A DNA stretch of 64,000 nucleotides, taken from positions 1-64,000 of the forward strand of contig JAGZJZ010000015.1 of the NCBI GenBank assembly GCA_018365455.1. The letters run 5' to 3'. The stretch is from Clostridiales bacterium (lineage in GTDB: Bacteria; Bacillota; Clostridia; Lachnospirales; Lachnospiraceae). The notes beneath the pieces were generated by a model. It was not told the origin of the DNA, did not search any database, and saw only the letters and a list, made by a program, of their open reading frames with translations. The translations under genes were made by a program, and so were the position numbers. How positions within the stretch are numbered: position 1 is the stretch's first letter; each line of letters opens with the position of its first letter. Below are positions 16,904 to 26,658 of this stretch, one piece after another.

Positions 16904-19900
16904 ATGAAGGATCGTATAATAACAGAGGTAAAACAATTTGCCCATTGGATTTTGCAAAAGCATTATGTTGAAAATGATGAAGATGCCGTAACTGCTGTAT
17001 TTGCTCCGAATATTACCTGGATTGGTGCAGGGGAAGATCAGCATGGGAGTTCCAGGGAGGAAACAGCAGAATATTTTCAGAGGTTTCAGGGTAAGATCCC
17101 TCCTTGTCATATATGGGATGAAGAATTTGAAGTGACGGAGCTTGGAACCGGTGTTTATTTATGCAGCGGTTTATTCTGGGTAGCAGCCAATGATGATACG
17201 GGGCTTTGTATAGAAGAACATCAGCGTATTTCATTCATTTTTCAAAGAAAAAATGATACTTTTGAATGTGTTCATATCCATAATTCCAACCCATACCAGA
17301 AGATGGAATCCAATGATCTTTTTCCAAATGAAGAGGGGCGTAAGGCATTCTCTTCCCTGGAAAAGAAAATGGCTGAGATGGAAGAAAAGTTGAGTAATAA
17401 GGAACGGGAATTTCAGAAAGCCGTTCATGCACAAAAGCAGACCTATGAGGAGTATATGCAGAAAAACCATCAGATACAGGTTGTACTCGATGCGATACAA
17501 GGCGGGCTTAAAATCAGTATTGATGATGATATGTATACATATGCTTATGTGAGTGATGAATTATGCAGCATGTTTGGCTATACCAGAGAGGAATTCATGG
17601 AAGTAACCAAAGGCAGCGCTGTAGGTGCCGTTTATCCGGAAGATCTTCCCAGGGTTTTGAAAGAGTGTGAGGAAGCTTTCCGGGACGGCAGTATGGACTA
17701 TGCCATTAAATACCGGATAGCCTGCAGGGATGGGTCTTTAAAATGGATCATTGACAGTGGGAAGAAAGTGAAAAATGAAGATGGACAGATCATTATCAAC
17801 AGCATTTATCTGGATGTAACGGAGATGGAAGAGGCAAATCAGAAAATGGCTTCCCAGAAAGACCTTCTGGACAGTATCTACGATTCCATGATGTGCGGAA
17901 TTATCCGCTATCAGCTGAAGGATGGGGAGTTTTCTGCTCTTACGCTGAATCACGAAGCACTTCGCATTTTAGGTTATGAATCAGAAGAGGTATGCCATGA
18001 ACTTGGAGTGGCTGAATTCTATAACAGAATACATGAAGATGATCGCCAGACCATCCTTGACAAAATCAATCAATTGAAGAATCCTGGCGACCGTTTTCAG
18101 TTCGAGTACAGGATTCAGGGATCTTCGTCCGAGATTCTGTGGGTATATGGAACGACAGAGCTGATGATGTCAAGTACCGGCGGAAATGTCATACAGCGCG
18201 TTATGGTGGATATTACAGAAAAGAAGAAACTGGAATTGGAATTGGAAGAGGAGCACCAGCGGTTTCGAATTGCCATCGAGAGTTCTCCGGCGGTTATTTT
18301 TGAATATGATGTTCGGGAGGACCAGTATCGGGCTTATGGTACCTTGTCTGAAAAACGAGGAAAAAATGTTACCGAAGAAATCGTACCTCATTTTTTGAAA
18401 AAGGAGCTTTGCTCTTTGGTTGCTAAAAAGGATGCGGCGATTTTACGGGACTTTATGTTGGGCAGATCAGGGAAAGAAATAGAGATCCAAATGGCACCCC
18501 ATGTAGGCAGCTCACACACTGTGTGGTCTCGGATATCCGGAACTACCATTTATGATGAAGATGGAAAACTGGTTAAAATGATTGGAAAAATGCGCAGCAT
18601 CCAGTCTGAGAAAGAGAAGGAATTTGCGCTGGAAGAGGCGAAATACAGAGATGGGCTGACTGGCCTGTATACCAAGGAAGCGGGAATCCGTCTGGTTCGT
18701 GAATACATGGAACTGAAAAGCCCGGATGAAATCTGTGGGTTAATGCTTCTGGATATGGATAATTTCCAAAAGGTAAATGATGAAGAAGGAAGCGTATTTG
18801 CAGATGCCATATTACAGGAAGTGGCAGTGATCCTTAAGTCTGAGACACAGGCAGATGATATTCTGATCCGCTTGGGCGGCGATGAATTCATGCTGTTTTT
18901 GAAAGGGTGTACGAAAGGAAGAGCAACGATACTGGGACCTAAGATCGCTTCCATGGTGCAGAATCTGGTGGTTTCGGGGCAAAGCAAAGTGCGGGTATCG
19001 GTTACAATCGGAATGTGTGTTACCGAGGTTGTAGATGAATACAGTGGGCTTTACCGGTGTGCGGAAAGTACTTTGAAATATGCTAAAGAGAATGAAAGAG
19101 GTCACGCATGCTGTTACCTGGATACTTCAAATGAGCTTGGAACGGTTCTTACAGAACTTTATAAAGAAGCCCATTTTATCAATGAGATCGGCAGACCGGT
19201 AAAATACCGGGAAGAGGATCTGACATCCTTTGCCCTTGAACTGTTAGGAAAGGCGAAAAGTCTGGACGATGCCATCTTCCTGCTATTATCCAGAATCGGC
19301 AAAACCTATCACTTTGACCGGGTAACGATTCTGGAGATGGATTATGAGTATTTAAGCTACCGTTACACTTACCAGTGGGCAGGAAACCCGTCGGATCTTG
19401 AAATGGATCGGGATTTTTATTTACTCAGAGAGGATGTCAGCAGGATTGATCAGTTATTTGATGAAGAAGGGCTTTGCGACAGGATGAACCCCAGGGTTTC
19501 CCAAATCCCTTCCTGCCTGATTTCGGCTATCTGGAACCATGGAAAAGTAACCGGTACGTTAAGCTTTGAGAGCCGGACAGAGCAATATATATGGACGAAA
19601 GAGCAGCGTAAACTGGTGAAGGAAATGGCTAAGATCATATTCTCATTCATTATGAAAGCACGGGCGGATGCCGTGAGCCAGGCGAAGACAGACTTTTTGT
19701 CCAGAATGTCCCATGAGATCCGGACGCCGATGAATGCCATCACGGGAATGACTGCAATTGCAAAAACAGTGCTGGATAATAAGGAAAAAGCCCTGGACTG
19801 CCTGAATAAAATTGAATCCGCCAATACGTATCTTCTGAATCTTGTAAATGATGTTCTGGATATGTCCAGGATAGAAAGCGGTAAAATAGAGCTTAATGAA

Positions 19901-20815
19901 GAGAGTATGGATCTGAAAAGACAGATAGAGGATCTTCAATCACTGATGATGCCCCAGGCAATTCGTAAGAACATTGATTTTCGAATGGAAAACAACTATA
20001 CCAGCAATTGCAGAATTGTGGCAGACGAATTGAGGCTGAATCAGGTTCTGGTAAATATAGTGGGAAATGCCCTGAAATTTACCGGTAACGGAGGACAGGT
20101 GCTGGTTCATATAGATTCCCTGCAGGAAGATTCAAACCAGGTGACACTGCGGTTCTCAGTGAAAGACAACGGTATAGGAATTAACAGGGAAGCTCTGGGC
20201 AGGATATTCACTGCATTTGAACAGGAAGGAAAGAAAACCTCATCCAAATACGGGGGAACCGGTTTAGGGCTTGCCATATCAAGCAGACTGGTTCAGATGA
20301 TGGGGGGAAATCTGGAGGTGGAGAGTAAGCCGGGGGAAGGTTCCTTATTTTATTTTACGCTGACTTTCCCATATGGGGAAGACACTGTGATTCCCAATGA
20401 AGCAGAGGTGGAACGGGATTATGATTTCAATGGGAAACGGATTCTCCTGGCGGAAGATAATGAACTGAATCAGGAGATAGCCCTAACCATTCTGGAAATG
20501 AAGGGGTTTATGATTGAAGCGGTAGAAGATGGACAGCAGGCGGTGGACATGTATATGACCCACCCTCCTTATTATTACCATGCTGTGCTTATGGATATCC
20601 GTATGCCGGTTATGGATGGACTGGAGGCTACGAAATGGATCCGTACCTCCGGGCGGGAGGATGCCAGAACAATTCCGATAATCGCTATGACAGCCAATGC
20701 ATTCAGTGAGGATACAAAAAAGTCCATGGCAAGCGGAATGAATGGTCATTTATCAAAGCCCATAGAAACAGAAGTCCTCTTTGATACCCTGCAAAAGTGT
20801 CTGAAAGGGTCGTAA
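16904..20815 (+). CDS. Hybrid sensor protein: SnoaL-PAS-GGDEF-GAF-histidine kinase-receiver
   Basis: This soluble signalling protein has about 1303 residues. In order, it shows an N-terminal SnoaL/NTF2-like segment (1-130), a coiled coil (about 145-190), three PAS domains (190-300, 320-430, 450-565), and a GGDEF domain with the motif intact near residue 658. A GAF-like domain (about 765-910) follows. The kinase core has H937 in SHEIRTP, then an ATPase domain with DNGIG and GTGLGLAI, then a C-terminal receiver with phospho-acceptor D1231. No transmembrane segment is visible. It could both make cyclic di-GMP and run a phosphorelay, but activity of each part is not shown. GAGGGA before ATG 16904 supports this start, and ATG 16886 is a good alternative. 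No HPt partner is adjacent. Confidence 0.9.
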   Translation: MKDRIITEVKQFAHWILQKHYVENDEDAVTAVFAPNITWIGAGEDQHGSSREETAEYFQRFQGKIPPCHIWDEEFEVTELGTGVYLCSGLFWVAANDDTGLCIEEHQRISFIFQRKNDTFECVHIHNSNPYQKMESNDLFPNEEGRKAFSSLEKKMAEMEEKLSNKEREFQKAVHAQKQTYEEYMQKNHQIQVVLDAIQGGLKISIDDDMYTYAYVSDELCSMFGYTREEFMEVTKGSAVGAVYPEDLPRVLKECEEAFRDGSMDYAIKYRIACRDGSLKWIIDSGKKVKNEDGQIIINSIYLDVTEMEEANQKMASQKDLLDSIYDSMMCGIIRYQLKDGEFSALTLNHEALRILGYESEEVCHELGVAEFYNRIHEDDRQTILDKINQLKNPGDRFQFEYRIQGSSSEILWVYGTTELMMSSTGGNVIQRVMVDITEKKKLELELEEEHQRFRIAIESSPAVIFEYDVREDQYRAYGTLSEKRGKNVTEEIVPHFLKKELCSLVAKKDAAILRDFMLGRSGKEIEIQMAPHVGSSHTVWSRISGTTIYDEDGKLVKMIGKMRSIQSEKEKEFALEEAKYRDGLTGLYTKEAGIRLVREYMELKSPDEICGLMLLDMDNFQKVNDEEGSVFADAILQEVAVILKSETQADDILIRLGGDEFMLFLKGCTKGRATILGPKIASMVQNLVVSGQSKVRVSVTIGMCVTEVVDEYSGLYRCAESTLKYAKENERGHACCYLDTSNELGTVLTELYKEAHFINEIGRPVKYREEDLTSFALELLGKAKSLDDAIFLLLSRIGKTYHFDRVTILEMDYEYLSYRYTYQWAGNPSDLEMDRDFYLLREDVSRIDQLFDEEGLCDRMNPRVSQIPSCLISAIWNHGKVTGTLSFESRTEQYIWTKEQRKLVKEMAKIIFSFIMKARADAVSQAKTDFLSRMSHEIRTPMNAITGMTAIAKTVLDNKEKALDCLNKIESANTYLLNLVNDVLDMSRIESGKIELNEESMDLKRQIEDLQSLMMPQAIRKNIDFRMENNYTSNCRIVADELRLNQVLVNIVGNALKFTGNGGQVLVHIDSLQEDSNQVTLRFSVKDNGIGINREALGRIFTAFEQEGKKTSSKYGGTGLGLAISSRLVQMMGGNLEVESKPGEGSLFYFTLTFPYGEDTVIPNEAEVERDYDFNGKRILLAEDNELNQEIALTILEMKGFMIEAVEDGQQAVDMYMTHPPYYYHAVLMDIRMPVMDGLEATKWIRTSGREDARTIPIIAMTANAFSEDTKKSMASGMNGHLSKPIETEVLFDTLQKCLKGS

Positions 20816-20869
20816 TGGTCTTCATTGTGTCAGCATTTGGAATTATTTTGAATAATTCGAAAAAAAGCC

Positions 20870-20898
20870 TTGCATTTTATCCTTAGTTGTGATATAAA
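20870..20898 (+). promoter_or_regulatory. Promoter of the tRNA pair
   Basis: TTGCAT and TATAAA are spaced by 17 bp, about 55 bp before tRNA-Tyr. There is no other promoter-like sequence between the hybrid kinase gene and the tRNAs. Confidence 0.6.
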
Positions 20899-20953
20899 TA
20901 TATCTTGTCAGAACAAAATTAGGACATTGATCTTATACGAGATCAATGTATAT

Positions 20954-21035
20954 GGATGGATTCCCGAGTGGCCAAAGGGGACAGACTGTAAATCTGCTGC
21001 AAATTGCTTCGGTGGTTCGAATCCACCTCCATCCA
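20954..21035 (+). tRNA. tRNA-Tyr (anticodon GTA)
   Basis: The acceptor arms GGATGGA and TCCATCC pair perfectly. The anticodon loop ACTGTAAAT reads GTA. The long variable arm expected of bacterial tRNA-Tyr is present, and the T loop reads GGTTCGAATCC. The CCA end is not encoded. Confidence 0.96.
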
Positions 21036-21069
21036 TTGAAAATAGATTGCCTGAGCAATCTATTTTTAT

Positions 21070-21155
21070 GCCGGCGTGGCGGAACTGGCAGACGCACAGG
21101 ACTTAAAATCCTGCGGGCTTAATCGCCCGTACCGGTTCGATTCCGGTCGCCGGCA
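21070..21155 (+). tRNA. tRNA-Leu (anticodon TAA)
   Basis: The acceptor arms GCCGGCG and CGCCGGC pair perfectly. The anticodon loop ACTTAAAAT reads TAA. The long variable arm CGGGCTTAATCGCCCG is typical of class II tRNA-Leu. CCA is not encoded. It is co-transcribed with tRNA-Tyr, 34 bp downstream. Confidence 0.96.
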
Positions 21156-21166
21156 TTATGGAAAGT

Positions 21167-21205
21167 AAAAAGGATAAACCCTTACAGTGGGTTTATCCTT
21201 TTTTT
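21167..21205 (+). terminator. Terminator of the tRNA operon
   Basis: AAAAAGGATAAACCC pairs with GGGTTTATCC, followed by seven or more T residues, twelve bases after tRNA-Leu. Confidence 0.88.
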
Positions 21206-21280
21206 GTAACCCTGCAAGGTGCTGCCGATATGGCGAATCTGTGAGCATTTCTTTTGCGGCTCTTTCTGCCTCATGGGCAT

Positions 21281-21410
21281 TCATTTACAGGGCTTAAGAA
21301 AAGAAAAACTTACTATGTAAAGGTACGTGCCTATAAGTTAGACTCCGCAGGGAAAAAAAGTGTATGGCAGATACAGCAGTGTTAAAAAGTTATCAATGAA
21401 AAAACAATAA
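21281..21410 (+). pseudogene. Relic of a fibronectin type III-like surface protein C-terminus
   Basis: One frame reads KKRKTYYVKVRAYKLDSAGK, the hallmark last strands of Fn3-like domains in clostridial surface proteins. After a run of seven A residues (21353-21359) the match moves one frame over to VYGRYSSVKK and stops at 21410. The piece lacks a start, so it is a decayed 3' fragment with a homopolymer frameshift. The flanking stretches 21206-21280 and 21411-21678 hold nothing I recognise. Confidence 0.6.
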
Positions 21411-21678
21411 TATACCAATACGGATTTCATGGTGTAAGTTCAATGAGTGTGATAGAATAGCAATTAATAGAATTGCAGCCGATAAGTTTTGTATAAGGAG
21501 ATAGTGGCATCTGATGCAATTGAAATTGTATTTGTAGAAGGTAGATGCGACCTAGCGGATCCATCATAAGGACGGCGGAAATGTATGGATTCATTTCTCA
21601 GCTCTGAGGATTCGGATGGAGAATGGATTTCCGATCTATTTTCCAAATACAAGCTGATCGATTAAGGGAGAATTTAAC

Positions 21679-22521
21679 ATGGACAGTATTAAAGATAAAA
21701 TGGTATTCAAACCGGAATTTCCTTATCGGATATTCATTTCTAATTCCAGGCAGATGTATTTTCATTCTCACGATTTTCTGGAGATTAATTACGTGATATC
21801 GGGAACGGGTTTTTACCTGATTGAAGAAAAAGAATATGAAATTTGTGAAGGGGATATTTTCATCATCAATAACCTGGAGCGCCATATGGCAGTACATGAT
21901 GGAAGTCTGCAGTTGAAGGTTATTGTGTTTGACCCAGCTTTTTTCTGGGACAAGAATCAGGGGTATCAGTTTCTGGAGCCTTTTTTTAACCGCAACTCCA
22001 ACTTTACCAACCGGATCACACCGGTGCAGGAGGGGTATATTGTCCTGAAAGAAGACCTGGAACATATCTGCGGCGAATATGCCGGAAAACATACAGGATG
22101 GGAATTGTTTGTAAAGTCCTGGACCCAGCTGTTTCTTGCCAGGCTCTACCGGTTCTATATAGATAACTGCCCTGAAGAGGACTTTGGGAAGCGGTACAAG
22201 CCGTTTATCCGGCTGCAGCCCGTTTTGGATTATATCCATGAACACTATATGGAGCAGCTGGAATTGGATGAATTGGCAAAAGTGGCAATGATGAACAAGA
22301 GCTACCTCTGTTCCTGCTTTAAAAATATTCTGCATATGAGGATATTTGAATATATTGACCAGCTCAGGATTAATCAGGCATGTATGCTTTTGACCACCAC
22401 AGAGCTGAATATAACGGAAATTGCTATGAAGACCGGATTCAACAGTGTTTCTTATTTTAACCGGATATTTAAAAAGGTCCAGGGGATCGCTCCGGGCAGT
22501 TACCGGAAAATCCAAATATAG
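21679..22521 (+). CDS. AraC family transcriptional regulator
   Basis: This 280-residue regulator has an N-terminal cupin-like sensing domain, including the FHSHDFLEINYVISG motif near residue 30. The C-terminal AraC DNA-binding domain has two helix-turn-helices, ending with TGFNSVSYFNRIFKKVQGI, the family signature. GGGAG precedes the ATG. It is immediately upstream of a UroD-superfamily gene in the same direction, with 133 bp between them containing a CCCCGG/CCGGGG inverted repeat. It is the obvious candidate to control that gene. The effector is not predictable, but this subfamily usually senses sugars. Confidence 0.92.
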   Translation: MDSIKDKMVFKPEFPYRIFISNSRQMYFHSHDFLEINYVISGTGFYLIEEKEYEICEGDIFIINNLERHMAVHDGSLQLKVIVFDPAFFWDKNQGYQFLEPFFNRNSNFTNRITPVQEGYIVLKEDLEHICGEYAGKHTGWELFVKSWTQLFLARLYRFYIDNCPEEDFGKRYKPFIRLQPVLDYIHEHYMEQLELDELAKVAMMNKSYLCSCFKNILHMRIFEYIDQLRINQACMLLTTTELNITEIAMKTGFNSVSYFNRIFKKVQGIAPGSYRKIQI

Positions 22522-22654
22522 TGCAAAAAATACTGGATATTGGGCAAGCAACCTGGCTTATTCGATGTTATGATTTGATTATAAATAGCGGAGATAAGGA
22601 AACCCCGGAGTTTGGCAGAACGGACGGAAACCGGGGTTTGAAGGAGGAGCAGGT

Positions 22655-23767
22655 ATGCAGTATAAAAAAGATTGGGAAGCGACAAAACAAAGATTTGATG
22701 ATTACTGGAAATGCCAGAATACAGGCAGACCCATTATGCGTGTAACAGGAATAAAACCAGAATATGATCCATATGGACTTCCGGCAGGTTTAAAATCAAA
22801 AGATATGGAAGATAAATATATGAATGCCCAGGGAATTGTGAACCGTTTCCGTCATTACTGCGAGACGCATGAATTTCTGGGAGAGAGTTTCCCGAACCTG
22901 AATGCAGATTTTGGTCCTGGTTCTATCGCCGGTTATCTGGGAAGTGAAATTGTATTTCAGGATAAAACGGTATGGTTTGAGCCATGTGTAGAGGACTGGG
23001 AAGAGTGCAAACCGCTGGTATTTGACCCGGAAAATATATGGTTTAAGAAACATATCGCACTTTTTGATGAATGTAAGAAATTAATCGGAAATGATTTTCC
23101 AATCGCAATACCCGATCTGATGGAAAATGTGGATGTTTTGGCTTCTCTTCGCGGTGCGCAGGAACTGATCTATGATATGATCGATGAGGAAGAAGAGGTA
23201 GTAAGACGTGTGCAGCAGATAACCGATGTCTACCAGAAGTACTACGATGCTTTTTATAAATATGCCCAGTATGAAGGGGGAAGTGCTTACACGGTATTCC
23301 AGATATTCGGTAGCGGTAAAACCCAGAAGCTGCAGTGTGATTACTCTGCGTTGCTCTCACCGGAATATTTCCGTACATTCGTATTGGATTCACTGAAACA
23401 GGCAGTTAAGGGAGTGGATAACGTCTTGTATCATCTGGATGGACCGGATGCAATTAAGCATATGGATGCCTTGATGGAAGTAGACGGCATCAATGCACTG
23501 CAATGGACCAGCGGAGACCACGGACCGGACGGAACACTGGAAGAGTGGGATGTGATTTATGATAAAGCCAGAGCAGCCAATAAAGCATTATGGGTAAAAG
23601 TATATTCCGGTGAATTTGATGACTGGATCTGCAATACGGAAAGAATTGTTAAAAAATATGGTTCGAAAGGTCTGTATCTCTTCTTCAATGATATGCCTCT
23701 GGATCAGGCAAATCAGCTGATTGCTTATGCGGAGAAAAACTGGAGCGATGTAAAAGGGACCTTCTGA
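22655..23767 (+). CDS. Uroporphyrinogen decarboxylase superfamily protein, divergent
   Basis: This 370-residue protein has the UroD/MtaA-type fold by overall pattern, including FGPGSIAGYLG near residue 88 and a C-terminal region rich in barrel strands. At the usual zinc-ligand position the sequence reads LYHLDGPDAIKHM, so the H-x-C-G motif is replaced by H-L-D-G. A cysteine-based methyltransferase site is therefore absent, and a different metal site or reaction is likely. AAGGAGGAG before the ATG is a strong ribosome binding site. It lies just after an AraC regulator and ends at a large nested hairpin. The substrate is unknown. Related divergent UroD-like genes are often seen next to carbohydrate genes, and that is the only functional clue. 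Confidence 0.72.
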   Translation: MQYKKDWEATKQRFDDYWKCQNTGRPIMRVTGIKPEYDPYGLPAGLKSKDMEDKYMNAQGIVNRFRHYCETHEFLGESFPNLNADFGPGSIAGYLGSEIVFQDKTVWFEPCVEDWEECKPLVFDPENIWFKKHIALFDECKKLIGNDFPIAIPDLMENVDVLASLRGAQELIYDMIDEEEEVVRRVQQITDVYQKYYDAFYKYAQYEGGSAYTVFQIFGSGKTQKLQCDYSALLSPEYFRTFVLDSLKQAVKGVDNVLYHLDGPDAIKHMDALMEVDGINALQWTSGDHGPDGTLEEWDVIYDKARAANKALWVKVYSGEFDDWICNTERIVKKYGSKGLYLFFNDMPLDQANQLIAYAEKNWSDVKGTF

Positions 23768-23779
23768 TTAGGAGTACAT

Positions 23780-23869
23780 AAAAAGACTGCACCAGAGCGT
23801 GTCAGAAAGCAATTTTCAAACACGCTCCAGAGACTTTTGTAAAAACAAATGCCTCTGTGCAGTCTTTTT
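23780..23869. terminator. Nested hairpin terminator containing a family B repeat
   Basis: An outer stem AAAAAGACTGCAC / GTGCAGTCTTTTT encloses an inner palindrome GAGCGTGT / ACACGCTC (23795-23827). The inner part matches the arms of repeats at 31881-32064 and 36363-36426. It separates the UroD-like gene from the convergent response regulator and can terminate both. Confidence 0.7.
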
Positions 23870-23915
23870 CGTAATCATTTTGAACGAGTCGCCCACAATC
23901 TGTGACGCACATCTG

Positions 23916-25448
23916 TCAGAAATCAGTTTTAAAACAGGCTCTGGCGCGGAGCTCCCTCCGGTAGGCATTTGGCGGGGCACCGTATCGTCTCTTAAACAGG
24001 CGGTTAAAGTAAGTCTGGCTGGAGAATCCTGCCTGATCCACGATATCTTTCAGTTTCATATCCGTATTTTCCAAAAGTCCTGCCGCATATTTCAGACGTT
24101 CATCATTCAGATAGTCGTTAAAATAAAAGCCCGTCTGCTGATGAAAGATATTTCCCAGATAGGAAGGGTGCATATTCAGCTTAGCAGCCAGTGTTTTTAG
24201 TGAAATATCCTTGTCGGAAAATTCGTGTACGGCGTTAATAACCGCATCTACGCAGGGATATGTTGCAGTCTGAAGCTGCTGCTTCTGGGATAGCACCTCG
24301 TATCCGGTATGAATAAATGTATGCAGATAGGCGATCATATCCGCATTATTTTCTATTTCGGGCTTTAAGCATTTTAATAATTCAATAACGGAAGTGTGAG
24401 GGTGTAAATCGGTACTTGTCTGTGAAGTACACCAGCTTAAAACAGAAAGTATACAAGGAATATGTTTGGAAGGGGGAAGTGCTTTATCCAGCTGGGCGGT
24501 TACCTGTGTCAGATAATCCTGTTCTGCAATATCGGTGTAGTCCTGCTCGATGACGTTTAGAGAAGGAATAGGCAGGTCCATATCCTGATAGATAAAGCTG
24601 CTCATTTTTGTGTATTGGAGAAACAGATATTTTTTGGCATTTCGGTAACTGACACTCACATCCTCGTAATTGTTAACGGTATTTCCGGCAGAAACAAAAA
24701 ACGGAAAGTTCAGGATTACCCTGGCGTTCTCCAGGTCTGACAACAGGCTGGCAAGGGGAAGTTCCGTGGTGGGATTGCTGATAATACACACCAGGCGTGA
24801 AGGTGTCTCAAAATAAAAGTGGCTGATATAGGTTCCCACAAAAAGGGACAGCAGATAGTCAAATAAATGGGACATTTTCTCGGTTGTCTGAGAAATGCCC
24901 TCATCAGCAGTAAAGATCAGCACCGTATAATTATTCAAATACAGATTTACGCCAAGCATCTGGGCACGTGTTATAAATTCATCTTCACTGAGAGATCCCT
25001 TCACCCAGCTTTCCGTAAAGATACTTCGAAAGGTCAGCATCATGGAGCCGTAAGTATTGGAAAGGGTGGAGCGTTCCTTTAAATGGCTGACAATCCGACT
25101 GATCGATTCGCCCAGTTCATCTGGATTCAGGGGCTTCAACAGATAGTTTTCGGCGCCATGGCGCATAGCAGTCCGGACATATTCAAAGTTATCGTAGGCA
25201 GAAAGCACTAGAATAGAGATCAGGGAGTTTATTTTACGCACTCTTTGAATCAATTCCAGCCCATCCATCTGGGGCATGGAGATATCCGTAATCAGCAGAT
25301 CCACAGGATTATTCTCCAGATATTCCAGAGCATGGAGGGGATTGGTAGTGCTGCAGCATATTTCGAAATTGAAACCGGTCCAGTCAATGGCCGTTTTCAT
25401 ACCTTCTATCACAAAAGGTTCATCATCAACGATTAATACCCGATACAT
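23916..25448 (-). CDS. Response regulator, YesN/AraC type, without adjacent kinase
   Basis: This 510-residue response regulator begins with a receiver domain (acidic pair VDDE near residue 8, phospho-acceptor D55 in LLITDISMP, conserved lysine in LLKPL). It continues through a variable middle region and ends in an AraC-type DNA-binding domain with AGFSSQTYFNRLFKRRYG. Such YesN-type regulators normally sit next to a YesM-type kinase and a sugar ABC operon, but here there is no kinase beside it. The next minus-strand gene upstream is an AraC regulator. The nearest YesM kinase without a partner is at 53761-55569. It probably controls a sugar uptake locus such as the 28-47 kb block, but that is inference. 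Confidence 0.93.
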   Translation of the reverse strand: MYRVLIVDDEPFVIEGMKTAIDWTGFNFEICCSTTNPLHALEYLENNPVDLLITDISMPQMDGLELIQRVRKINSLISILVLSAYDNFEYVRTAMRHGAENYLLKPLNPDELGESISRIVSHLKERSTLSNTYGSMMLTFRSIFTESWVKGSLSEDEFITRAQMLGVNLYLNNYTVLIFTADEGISQTTEKMSHLFDYLLSLFVGTYISHFYFETPSRLVCIISNPTTELPLASLLSDLENARVILNFPFFVSAGNTVNNYEDVSVSYRNAKKYLFLQYTKMSSFIYQDMDLPIPSLNVIEQDYTDIAEQDYLTQVTAQLDKALPPSKHIPCILSVLSWCTSQTSTDLHPHTSVIELLKCLKPEIENNADMIAYLHTFIHTGYEVLSQKQQLQTATYPCVDAVINAVHEFSDKDISLKTLAAKLNMHPSYLGNIFHQQTGFYFNDYLNDERLKYAAGLLENTDMKLKDIVDQAGFSSQTYFNRLFKRRYGAPPNAYRRELRARACFKTDF

Positions 25449-25561
25449 AGCAGGGCCTCATTTCTTATCATAAGTTTGGAGCCGCCGTTCGGCAGCTGTT
25501 TCTATATTTTATACTAGCGGATTGTTTTGAGAAAGTCAAGACTTGAAGGAAACTTGCTAAA

Positions 25562-26413
25562 TCATCCCTGCTTTCTGGCTTTCCGGTAAGCACGTGGCGA
25601 AGCCCCATTCACCCGGTAGAACAAATCTCCAAAATAATTACTGTTTTCAAAACCGCAGCGGGTTGCAATATCGGTAATAGAATCATTTGTGTGGAGAAGC
25701 TCATAAGTTGCCTTTTGTATGCGGATCTGCGTCAGGTATTCTTTAAAACCAAAACCGGTAACGGCTTTAAACTTACGTGAAAAGTAGGTAGGATTTAGAT
25801 TGGCTTCTCTGGCGGCATCTTCCAGTGTAATGGACTGCCAGTAAGACTGGCTGATGAAGAAGGCGGCTTTGCCTATGGCTTCATCCTGAGGTGTTAATTG
25901 GGCAGGCTCCGGTGTATGTTTTTCCCGCCGGAGCCTTGTTAGCTGTACCAGCAGTCTGCAGAGGGATTGCGATGTTAACATGGCGGAAAATTCATCTTTT
26001 TGTTCAAACTCCTGAAATAGATGATTGATCGTCTGCATAATTTCTTTATGAAAAAGTTCGGATACATGGAGACAGGGGGATCCCAGAAAGTTGTCCCGGA
26101 TCAGTTCTGGACAGGCATCGGTAAGTGCAGATATGTAGCAGGGATCAAACATGATCACGATTCTTTCGTGAGTGGATACCTGGGAATAGGTAGTGCGGTG
26201 GAGGAGTCCCGGGGAGATCAGTGCAAGGTCATGCGGGCACATGGCATGTACTGTATGCTGAATAAAGAATTTCTGTGTCCCCGACAGAAGGTAATATAGT
26301 TCGTAGCAGTCGTGAGAGTGAGATTCGGGCATACGGAAGCTGCTGTTACGCCTCAGTTGGTTGATAAAAAACAGCGGGGGATCATTTACGGGTTCTTTAT
26401 GTTCTGGATTCAT
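25562..26413 (-). CDS. AraC family transcriptional regulator with cupin sensor
   Basis: This regulator of 283 residues has an N-terminal cupin (SHSHDCYELYYLLSGTQKFF near residue 33) and a C-terminal AraC DNA-binding domain (CGFENSNYFGDLFYRVNGASP). It is divergent from the MATE gene at 26659 and upstream of the large glycan operon, so the 245-bp gap 26414-26658 is its probable control region. Within that gap I see AT-rich sequence and no clear operator. The effector is likely a sugar, but unknown. Confidence 0.92.
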   Translation of the reverse strand: MNPEHKEPVNDPPLFFINQLRRNSSFRMPESHSHDCYELYYLLSGTQKFFIQHTVHAMCPHDLALISPGLLHRTTYSQVSTHERIVIMFDPCYISALTDACPELIRDNFLGSPCLHVSELFHKEIMQTINHLFQEFEQKDEFSAMLTSQSLCRLLVQLTRLRREKHTPEPAQLTPQDEAIGKAAFFISQSYWQSITLEDAAREANLNPTYFSRKFKAVTGFGFKEYLTQIRIQKATYELLHTNDSITDIATRCGFENSNYFGDLFYRVNGASPRAYRKARKQG

Positions 26414-26658
26414 TTTAAGATTGCCTTTCCTGAATAATAATATGTTCCTGGATTACCTGTGAGGATAAGAAAATGCGTCTCGTCTTACATGTGAGTAAAA
26501 AAATGTTAAGAATATGTTCTCGTATTAGAATAACACAAAAAATCTGTAATTCAAGCAGAAATTCACGAAAAACCAGTAGATATCAATAAGATTTTGCGGT
26601 AAAATACAGTTCAAATTACAGTTTAATGACAAGAGCATGTCAAAAAGGAGCAGACATC

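Noticed and set aside
20870..21106. An open frame running through the tRNA-Tyr gene
   Set aside because: The region is fully explained by the tRNA pair and their promoter. The encoded peptide is a translation of tRNA sequence.
21598..22551. A 317-codon minus-strand open frame opposite the AraC gene
   Set aside because: The plus-strand AraC protein has clear domains and a ribosome binding site, while the antisense frame shows no motif.
23780..23869. Possible attachment site or mobile element end
   Set aside because: The nested hairpin has no flanking recombinase or direct repeats and fits a terminator carrying a small repeat.
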